Assembly: GCF_002803515.1 (NCBI RefSeq)
Contig: NZ_PHQX01000001.1
Span: 3,596,001-3,660,000 of the forward strand
Direction of reading: 5' to 3'
Length of the DNA stretch: 64,000 nucleotides
DNA from: Stenotrophomonas lactitubi
Lineage (GTDB): Bacteria > Pseudomonadota > Gammaproteobacteria > Xanthomonadales > Xanthomonadaceae
Shown piece after piece: positions 57,905 to 64,000 of this stretch. How positions within the stretch are numbered: the first letter of the stretch is position 1; each line of letters begins with the position of its first letter. The notes under the pieces were generated by a model. That model was not told where the DNA came from. It did no database searches and saw nothing but the letters and a program-made list of their open reading frames with translations. The position numbers were made by a program, and so were the translations under genes.

Positions 57905-59649
57905 CGGGAGGTCTCCATGGTTGTCACGTTCGTTGTTTCCAGGGCCACGCCCTGCTGTTGAAGGAACTGCTGGGCCAGCGCGCGTAGCTGGTTCTCGCCA
58001 ACGTCCAGGCGCTCCACCAAGTGTTCACCGGGGCTGCGCACACCTTCGATCTGCTCCCGCTTCACCCCGAGCACGTCCGACACAATCGGGTCGCTGCCAC
58101 TGTCGGACAGCAGGAAGTAGGCCATGACCGGCTCGGTCTGGCCGTCGCGGTGCACGCGGCCGATGCACTGCTCGTGCACGCCGGGCGACCAGTCCAGCTC
58201 GCCGAACACCACGGTGCTGCACACGTGCTGCAGCCCGTCGATGCCAGCACCAGAGCGGAGGCTTATCAGCATCACCTGACTGTCCCCGGCGATGAATGCC
58301 TCCTTTGCCGCCTGCTTCTGGCTCGGCGACTCGCTGCCGGTGTACATGACAGGGTTGTAGGCAGCCAGCTTCTCCTGCCAGATGCTGTAGACCTCGCGGT
58401 GCCACCCGAATAGCAGCACCTTCTGGCCGCTCTCCAGCAGCAGCCTGACGAACTCGGCCACGTAGGGTGCCTTGGCCACGCCGGTCGCCTGCCGCAGCAG
58501 CCGGTCAAACTCACCAGCGGCCTGCATCTTCTCGCCACGGTACTGCTCGTTGGCCCGGAGGATGATCCGCGCCAGCGCAGCGGCGTCACCGGTGATGGCG
58601 TCCAGCGCCTTGGCGTCGGCCTCGACCTCGTGCGGGATCTTCGACAGCGCGGGCAGCTCGCGCCCCACTTCCTTTCGCGTGCGGCGCAGCATGATCCCTT
58701 GGCGCCGCAGATACTGGCCGAACTGCTCAGCGTCCTGCAGCTTGGCCTTCTCCCCCGGGGCGGAGATGCACCATTCCCGGAGGAACTCGTCATAGGTGCC
58801 CAGGCAGCCCGGCAGCAGCGGATCGACCACGTGGAAGAACTCGCACCCGTAGTTGTAGATAGGGGTGGCGGTCAGGCCCATGCGTAGGCGTGCCCGGCTG
58901 GCCAGATGGCGGCAGGCCCTGTGGATGCTGCTGTCCGGGCTGCGCAGCTGCTGGCATTCTTCGAACACCACGTACTGCGCGATCTCCCCCAGCGTCTCGG
59001 CCCAGCCACGAAGCTTGTGGTAGCTGACCAGGATCACGTCTGGCAGCGTGTCCCAAAGATCCTGGATGCGCTGTTTAGGCTGTCGTACCAGCGGATACGG
59101 TGATCCCTTGCGGATGTGGTGCACGCGCAGCTGGGGCGCGAACTCGGCCAGCTTCTCCGGCCAGTGATTCGGCAGCGCCGCCGGATACACAACAACGGCG
59201 GGCAAGTTGCCCGGCGTGGCCATCGGGCAGATGCCGGTGACCGTCTTGCCGAGGCCAAGATCGTCGGCCAGCAGCAGCCCGCCACGGATGGACAGCTGAG
59301 CCCCCGCCACGCGCTGATACTCGCGCGGCGGCTTGGCCAAGGTGAATTTTGGGATCTGCACGCGGCCGGCCAGCAGTTCGCCCAGGCTGCGCTCCATGTC
59401 CACATGCTCGTCGGCCAGCTGCTGCAGCGCGCGCTGTGTGTCGGCATCCATCGACAGCGGATAGCGCTGCGTGAACCACTGCAACTCCCGGCTGTTCTCT
59501 GGCGTGGCCGACAGGTCGATGTGCTCGGCTGCGTGCTGCCGCACCCGAGGGAACACGCGCTTCATCCGCGCGCGCACCTGCGGCTCGCAGATCACCCGCC
59601 AGGTGCTGCCGGCGGCGCTGTACAGGAGGGTTCCATAGGTCGTCTGCAT
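57901..59649 (-). CDS. SNF2-like superfamily 2 helicase
   Basis: 582 residues. Walker A DDLGLGKT (about 129-136), a Walker B replaced by VVFEECQ (in place of DEAH), motif III GLTATP, motif VI QCIGRVHRDGQ. SNF2-type ATPases on phages may help replication or recombination. Start ATG 59649 or GTG 59652. Confidence 0.88.
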   Translation of the reverse strand: MQTTYGTLLYSAAGSTWRVICEPQVRARMKRVFPRVRQHAAEHIDLSATPENSRELQWFTQRYPLSMDADTQRALQQLADEHVDMERSLGELLAGRVQIPKFTLAKPPREYQRVAGAQLSIRGGLLLADDLGLGKTVTGICPMATPGNLPAVVVYPAALPNHWPEKLAEFAPQLRVHHIRKGSPYPLVRQPKQRIQDLWDTLPDVILVSYHKLRGWAETLGEIAQYVVFEECQQLRSPDSSIHRACRHLASRARLRMGLTATPIYNYGCEFFHVVDPLLPGCLGTYDEFLREWCISAPGEKAKLQDAEQFGQYLRRQGIMLRRTRKEVGRELPALSKIPHEVEADAKALDAITGDAAALARIILRANEQYRGEKMQAAGEFDRLLRQATGVAKAPYVAEFVRLLLESGQKVLLFGWHREVYSIWQEKLAAYNPVMYTGSESPSQKQAAKEAFIAGDSQVMLISLRSGAGIDGLQHVCSTVVFGELDWSPGVHEQCIGRVHRDGQTEPVMAYFLLSDSGSDPIVSDVLGVKREQIEGVRSPGEHLVERLDVGENQLRALAQQFLQQQGVALETTNVTTMETSR

Positions 59650-60080
59650 CACAGTGCCTGCCTCTTCAGGCGAATGATGTTGAAAGGCTTGCCCTGCCAG
59701 GCCGGCCGGGCCACGAGAGGGCGTTCGCCCCAGCGTTCGGTGGTGGCCAGCAGCACCCCGCGCACTTGCGGCAGGTTGATGTAGCGCCCCACCTGCCGCA
59801 GGGCATCGGCGAGGGAGCCAGCCACCTTCACCTCGATCACCATGCCGTCCAGCCAGAAGTCAGCGCGGTTGCTGGCGTCCAGCCGGTACTCGCGCACGTG
59901 CGCATGGCCAGCCTTGTCCAGAACGTTGGCCAGAACCTCGTGCAGCTGGACCTCCGACCCGTAGCGATACCCGAACCCCGCGAGCAGGCGACCGATGCCT
60001 TTCAGCTGCAGCTGCTCTTCCTGGGCCGTGCCCGGCTTCACCGACGCAACTGCCGGCCGATTTATGATCACCCCGCCCAT
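59649..60080 (-). CDS. VRR-NUC/PD-(D/E)xK-like nuclease
   Basis: 143 residues with RADFWLDGMVIEVKVAG supplying the Asp and Glu-x-Lys residues of the PD-(D/E)xK fold. Directly upstream of the helicase, so nuclease and helicase are probably made together. Confidence 0.72.
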   Translation of the reverse strand: MGGVIINRPAVASVKPGTAQEEQLQLKGIGRLLAGFGYRYGSEVQLHEVLANVLDKAGHAHVREYRLDASNRADFWLDGMVIEVKVAGSLADALRQVGRYINLPQVRGVLLATTERWGERPLVARPAWQGKPFNIIRLKRQAL

Positions 60081-60394
60081 CACGGCACCTCCGGGCGCAC
60101 AGCCAGCGCAGCCGCCCACGCATCCTGCGGTTCGCAATCATCAATCGCCCGCACCTTGCTGAACCATGCCTCCGCGAAGGCCACCGCCATGTCCTCGGTC
60201 ATCACCTCCGGCACCAGCACGTAGCCCGTAGGTGGCGCGAGGGCTGCAGTGATCACCTCGATGGCATCGGCGCCTGTGAGGCGAACATCGGCGGGACGCT
60301 GCTCCAGAATCTGCGCGCCAAACTCGCCGGCCCAGCCGCGCAAACGCAGCATGTTGGCGATCATGCCTATCGCTCGCTTCTCAGATGCGTCCAT
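60080..60394 (-). CDS. Hypothetical early phage protein, 104 aa
   Basis: Helical, acidic C-terminal half. ATGA overlaps at both ends place it firmly in the operon. Function not recognised. Confidence 0.65.
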   Translation of the reverse strand: MDASEKRAIGMIANMLRLRGWAGEFGAQILEQRPADVRLTGADAIEVITAALAPPTGYVLVPEVMTEDMAVAFAEAWFSKVRAIDDCEPQDAWAAALAVRPEVP

Positions 60395-60615
60395 CAGGCC
60401 GCCTCCGCGTCGTCGTCGTCGTCCACGTAGCACAGCAAGTGCGCATCCCATGCTTCTGCCAGGTCCTCCCCTGCAGCGTGGGACCAGCCGGCATCCACTG
60501 GCCACATCGGCCAATAGTCAACCTTCACCATCTGCGAGCCATCGAAGTATCGACCGAAGGTGATGTGCGGCTTCGAAATTCCCATACCTCTGATTGGCTT
60601 CAAGCTCATGGGCAT
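60394..60615 (-). CDS. Hypothetical early phage protein, about 73 aa
   Basis: Ends in an acidic YVDDDDDAEAA tail. Starts at ATG 60615 or 60609, overlapping the antirepressor stop by about 4-10 bp. Possibly a DNA mimic or binding protein by charge only; function unknown. Confidence 0.6.
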   Translation of the reverse strand: MPMSLKPIRGMGISKPHITFGRYFDGSQMVKVDYWPMWPVDAGWSHAAGEDLAEAWDAHLLCYVDDDDDAEAA

Positions 60616-61400
60616 GCCTCGGAGACCAGCTGCAATCCGGTCGCCGCATCGGCCTGCGCCCAGGTCATCTGGCCGCGATCGATGCTCTCTGCCAGGCGCG
60701 ACAGGCCCTTGGCGGTCACCAGCACCTGTTCGTGCACGCGCTCCTGATCGCCCTCGCCCCGCTGCACACAGGCCTTGTGCACCAGCACGCCCTGCTGCAA
60801 CCGGTTTTGGTAGGCCAGCCAGTTCTTGCTGCCGGCGCGACGGTAGATCCAGCTGTGCTCGGACAGCCAGGCGAACAGCTGCCGCGGTTGGACCTGCAGC
60901 ATCTTGGCCGCGGTGCTGATGTTGAATGCGCCGTCGGCCTGCGTCAGCCGCAGCAGCGCGCGGACCTGCGGTTCCTGGTACTGCACGCGCGCCTCGAGGA
61001 TCTCTGCCTTCTCGCTGTAGGACAGCAGCAGCGCGCGCAGGGTCGCAGGGTCAGTAAGCGCCTGCATGGGGTCGGGCGCCGGTGCGCCGGCGGCCAGCGC
61101 GTCGTAGGCGCGGATTACCTGCAGGCTGAAGCTCGGGCTGATCCACATGGCATATGCGTAGACCAACTCCCGCACCACGTAGCTGCCGCCGTAACGCCCC
61201 GCCACCGAGTGGACCGGGTAAACCCGGGATTCCCCGGAGTTAGCCAGCTCGGTGATCAGCTCCTCGGTCTGCTTCAGCCGCTGCCAGTCGCTGGGCTGGT
61301 GCCGCTTCGCGCCACCGGCAGCCTGGTGCAGATCGTTCAGGCAGAACCTGCCCACGTCGTCGCGGCGCACGGTGGCACCGCCAATCATCATTGCGTTCAA
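60606..61400 (-). CDS. KilA-N/ANT-type phage antirepressor
   Basis: 264 residues: an N-terminal KilA-N domain (LNDLHQAAGGAKRHQPSDWQRLKQTEELI) and a C-terminal ANT domain (ISTAAKMLQVQPRQLFAWLSEHSWIYRR). TTG at 61400 is the likely start because GGAGG lies 7 nt upstream; the ATGs at 61391 and 61388 are too far from it. Would inactivate the CI-type repressor. Confidence 0.85.
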   Translation of the reverse strand: MNAMMIGGATVRRDDVGRFCLNDLHQAAGGAKRHQPSDWQRLKQTEELITELANSGESRVYPVHSVAGRYGGSYVVRELVYAYAMWISPSFSLQVIRAYDALAAGAPAPDPMQALTDPATLRALLLSYSEKAEILEARVQYQEPQVRALLRLTQADGAFNISTAAKMLQVQPRQLFAWLSEHSWIYRRAGSKNWLAYQNRLQQGVLVHKACVQRGEGDQERVHEQVLVTAKGLSRLAESIDRGQMTWAQADAATGLQLVSEACP

Positions 61401-61909
61401 GCGAACACCTCCGTTTTCCAGCCGCCATCGGTGGCGCGCTGGACTGCCAGGAATCGGAATGGGTACATCTCGGCGGCCACCTTCACCTTCACGCGGGCGT
61501 CTTCTTCCCAGTAGCCCTTGACCTCGTGGGCTTCCAGTTCGCCGGCGGTCGTCATCACAAAGAAGTCGATGGTGAGATGGGTCTTGTTGGCCAACTTCAG
61601 CTTCACCGACTCGAAACGGAACCAGGCGATCGCGCCCGCATGCAGCTGCTGCTGCAGGTACTCGGCATAGGCGGCCTCGGTCTTGTTCATTTCCCCAGGC
61701 ACATGACGCGGCCGGCCGCGCGCCACTTTGCCGGCGGCGTTGCCGCTGCTTTCGGACTTCGCCACTGCCGCTGGCCGATAGGCGCGCGCGGGTGCCGGCG
61801 GTTCAAGAGCGGACGCGGGGACCTTCTCGAACAGCCTGCGCATGCCTTCTGGCATGTCCTGCGGGGTGGCGTAGCGCAGCGCGCGCCGTGGGCTCGACTT
61901 CGGAGGCAT
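61397..61909 (-). CDS. DUF1064-like nuclease/resolvase family protein
   Basis: 170 residues. The C-terminal part has TEAAYAEYL, LTIDFFVMT and EAHEVKGYWEEDARVKVKVAAEMYPF, the Asp and Glu-x-Lys elements of the family. Possible Holliday-junction resolvase of the phage. Confidence 0.7.
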   Translation of the reverse strand: MPPKSSPRRALRYATPQDMPEGMRRLFEKVPASALEPPAPARAYRPAAVAKSESSGNAAGKVARGRPRHVPGEMNKTEAAYAEYLQQQLHAGAIAWFRFESVKLKLANKTHLTIDFFVMTTAGELEAHEVKGYWEEDARVKVKVAAEMYPFRFLAVQRATDGGWKTEVFA

Positions 61910-62439
61910 CAGACCGACGCCTCTGATGCGCCCCAAACGCGCATCGCGCGCTGGCGGAACGCTTCGAACTCCTGCCGGGCGCGCCGCTGCGCCGCCTGGT
62001 GCTCCCGGTCCATCTGCTCGAGCATGCAATCGAACTCCACGTTGAGCAGTCCCATCAGCTGCTCCATCGACAGGCCGCCGCGTGTGCGCTGGCCGGGCAC
62101 GGGACCCAGCATCGGCATGGCCAGCTGCTGCTGGCCCGATGGCGGCAGTGGAGCCCGCTCAATGCGACCAGCGTCAGTGGCTGCCCACGTGGCCACCGGC
62201 CGACCGTCGCGGACGCTATCGCGGTTCTCGCATCGGCGTACCAGGCCTTCGCCATCCAGTTCCCGCAACAGGCCAGCGGCCGCCGCCGTGCTCAGCAGCA
62301 TCGCCTCGCGCGGGGCACCGGCTTCCAGCGCGGCATTACCCATCAGCTCCAACGCCTCGGCTGCTGTGCTCTCGCCATGGATGCCCAGGCAGAAAAGGAT
62401 CAGCTGCCGCTGGTAGGCCCGAATGTCAGCCGGCTCCAT
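61909..62439 (-). CDS. Hypothetical early phage protein, 176 aa
   Basis: N-terminal winged-helix-like region (LELMGNAALE, LLRELDGEGLVRRC) and a C-terminal amphipathic helix. Might be a small DNA-binding regulator. Coupled to the genes on both sides. Confidence 0.65.
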   Translation of the reverse strand: MEPADIRAYQRQLILFCLGIHGESTAAEALELMGNAALEAGAPREAMLLSTAAAAGLLRELDGEGLVRRCENRDSVRDGRPVATWAATDAGRIERAPLPPSGQQQLAMPMLGPVPGQRTRGGLSMEQLMGLLNVEFDCMLEQMDREHQAAQRRARQEFEAFRQRAMRVWGASEASV

Positions 62440-63139
62440 GCATGCCCCCAAAACCCAGCTCAGCAGCCGCCTGCGCCATGGCGCTGCGCGCCGCATCGCG
62501 ATCGCGCACCACCTGCGGCTCGGGTTTCGGCGCGGGCAGTGCGGCCGCCGGCGCAGGCACGGCGCCGCCGTCCATGACGTGCTTCACCGCGCGCTCGTAG
62601 GCGTTGGCAAGCATGCGCTGTTGCAGCGCGCCGCTCTCGGCCGTGGCGTAGGCGTGCAGGTCCAGCTTCGACCGCACCAGCACGGTAAAGCCGCTGTGGG
62701 CTTGGCCGGGCCGCATCTGGCCGTCGACCTCGGCGAGGGCTGGAACGCCGAGGCACATCGCACGGAACTGCCCGGGGTTCGGCGGCCACTGCAGCGCGCT
62801 GCGCAGGCAGTTGGCCAAGCCGTCCGCCACCTGCCGTGGGGTGATCCCTGTCATCACCTGGAACCACAATTCACCGGCGGTGGTCAGGCTGCCGGCGTTG
62901 TTCACCGGGGCAGAGCCGTTCTCGCGTACCCACTTGCCGGGGAACATGCCGGCCATGCGTTCCCAGACCGTCCACAATGCACTCACCGCTCGCTGGTCCG
63001 GCTCAGTGGTGGACGGGTTCGAACTCGACGTCGATGACATCGCCGCCTGATCCGCCCAAGCCGCCAGCTGCCGCGCGTTGTTCGTGGAGTCGTCGCTGCT
63101 CTGCGACCTGGTCGGCAGAACTGAGCTGAGGGTTTGCAT
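62426..63139 (-). CDS. P-like replication protein (helicase loader)
   Basis: 237 residues with ALWTVWERMAGMFPGKWVRENG, the pattern of lambda-P-type proteins that recruit DnaB. ATG 63139 has GGAGG at 5-nt spacing and overlaps the O-like gene by 137 bp; ATG 63040 would lessen the overlap. Confidence 0.75.
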   Translation of the reverse strand: MQTLSSVLPTRSQSSDDSTNNARQLAAWADQAAMSSTSSSNPSTTEPDQRAVSALWTVWERMAGMFPGKWVRENGSAPVNNAGSLTTAGELWFQVMTGITPRQVADGLANCLRSALQWPPNPGQFRAMCLGVPALAEVDGQMRPGQAHSGFTVLVRSKLDLHAYATAESGALQQRMLANAYERAVKHVMDGGAVPAPAAALPAPKPEPQVVRDRDAARSAMAQAAAELGFGGMHGAG

Positions 63140-64000
63140 TTGTGCCTCCGGTGGTCTTGGGGATTGCTGGCATTGCGCCGGCCGCGTGGCGATTGCGGGC
63201 GGTCTTGATCGCCCAGGGGAACGGGTTCGTGACCGGTGGCGATCGCGCTAGCCCTTCAGCGACCGTGTGCCCCAGCGTCTCTGGCATCACGCCCTCATTC
63301 AGGGCTGCCAGCAGGTCGGGATGGCTTGGGTTGGTGGAATGGCACCCTGCCTGCCGCATCAGCAGGCACGCACGCCCCGCATCAGTCACACCCCCTAGAG
63401 ATCCTTGAGTGTGCAGTGATGTATCTGGAGTAATAGATATGGGGTCTGGGGTCTGGTTACCCGTGTTCACACCTGTTTTCACACCCGCAGTCACGCGTGA
63501 CTGGCGCGACATGTCACGGTCGGTCACGCGTGACATTGCGGCATTTGTCACGCTTTCGTTGTGCGTGACATGCGTGACATGTAGGGCCTTGAGCTCAGCC
63601 ATCGTTACCAGGCCATCCGGCACAACGCCGACGGCCCGCAAGTCTTCGAACAGCGTCGTTCTGCGTGCGCGGGTCCGCGCCTGTCGCTCGGTTTCATTGC
63701 TCTTTCGTGCGTCGCGACGCCCCTGGCCCTCGGCGATGCGGCCCTGGGCTTTGGCGATCTGCTCGTCGCAGCGCTTGCTGTGCCGTAGGCCGTCCTCGGC
63801 CACAGGGAAATAGCGCTCGGCAACCTTCTTCACTGCTGCCTTATCAGCCGTCGTGATGGCACTGGCGATGACGTACAGCTCAGCCAGGCTCTCCGGCAGC
63901 GCCTGTTCTTCCGAGTAATAGGCGAGCATCAGCTTGAAGTAGACGCCGTGGTCCGTCAGGGACAGACGCGTGGTGTCCTTGAGGTAGTCGCCGGGGTACA
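63003..64000 (-). CDS. O-like replication initiator (DUF1376/YdaU type), 5' end off the right edge
   Basis: The frame is open through the window edge with the DUF1376 start YPGDYLKDTTRLSLTDHGVYFKLMLAYYSEEQ visible. A charged middle part and a Thr/Val/Ser-rich stretch (encoded by the DNA repeats at 63490-63578) follow. The N-terminus and upstream immunity region are missing. Confidence 0.82.
   Translation of the reverse strand, partial: YPGDYLKDTTRLSLTDHGVYFKLMLAYYSEEQALPESLAELYVIASAITTADKAAVKKVAERYFPVAEDGLRHSKRCDEQIAKAQGRIAEGQGRRDARKSNETERQARTRARRTTLFEDLRAVGVVPDGLVTMAELKALHVTHVTHNESVTNAAMSRVTDRDMSRQSRVTAGVKTGVNTGNQTPDPISITPDTSLHTQGSLGGVTDAGRACLLMRQAGCHSTNPSHPDLLAALNEGVMPETLGHTVAEGLARSPPVTNPFPWAIKTARNRHAAGAMPAIPKTTGGTNANPQLSSADQVAEQRRLHEQRAAAGGLGGSGGDVIDVEFEPVHH
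63490..63578. repeat. Iteron-like GTCACG/CGTGAC repeats: candidate phage origin
   Basis: Two perfect palindromes GTCACGCGTGAC (63490-63501, 63523-63534) and four further GTCACG or CGTGAC half-sites (63513, 63547, 63564, 63573) lie inside the O-like gene. An AT-rich patch (about 63415-63445) is adjacent. The arrangement mirrors ori-lambda, where O binds iterons in its own gene. Confidence 0.65.

Overview
The window is GC-rich gammaproteobacterial DNA that fits Stenotrophomonas (most likely the S. maltophilia complex). GTAG-headed SMAG-type palindromes lie at about 14854-14922 and 21512-21534. The two LexA boxes are of the Xanthomonadaceae type (TTAG-N8-CTAA). The accessory content (several MFS pumps, LysR and TetR regulators, a CmlA-like exporter) also fits. 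The assignment is inference from these signatures.

Positions 1-25,090 are host chromosome. In order: the end-truncated gene of a LytS-type sensor kinase; small secreted and KGG-repeat stress proteins; a TetR/DHA2-MFS efflux pair around a double-palindrome operator; VOC, LOG-family and CmlA/FloR-like genes; a LysR/MFS divergent pair; peroxide-stress genes (DUF2383, Ohr, NmrA-like); an ECF41 sigma-factor locus (AhpD-like decarboxylase, cupin, sigma factor) with two perfect TGTCACA-N16-CGTC promoters; two secreted alpha/beta hydrolases and a metallo-beta-lactamase-fold enzyme; several small hypothetical genes; a GST; a SnoaL/LysR divergent pair; and a membrane acyltransferase.

From 25,093 to beyond the right edge lies a lambda-like (siphovirus, cos-type) prophage. 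Its left end is a 45-nt 3' fragment of a CAU-anticodon tRNA gene (attL), next to a tyrosine integrase. The decayed C-terminus of an older integrase sits just outside, so the site has been used more than once. Rightwards the phage carries umuD-umuC on + behind a LexA box. The rest runs on -: a two-gene NTase-like/unknown operon behind a second LexA box, an SRAP-family protein with an insertion, tail genes (J, I, K, L, a fibre/chaperone cassette, M, tape measure, GT frameshift pair, tail tube), head genes (capsid, decoration protein with Ig domain, protease/scaffold, portal, W-like, terminase), a probable cos region, lysis genes (spanins, holin, lambda-R transglycosylase) and a Dam methylase. 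A non-coding, structured and repeat-rich control region follows, then an early operon (zinc-ribbon protein, SNF2-like helicase, nucleases, KilA-N antirepressor, P-like and O-like replication genes) with iteron-like repeats inside the O-like gene. The immunity region and attR are not in the window.

The genes of the early and late blocks overlap by ATGA/GTGA/TTGA or TGATG junctions, so each block is probably translated from long polycistronic mRNAs. The most unusual points are the SOS-controlled NTase-like gene pair, the sigma-region-4-only ORF driven by an ECF41-type promoter, the sugar-binding-like insertion inside the gpL homologue, and the structured region before the late operon.
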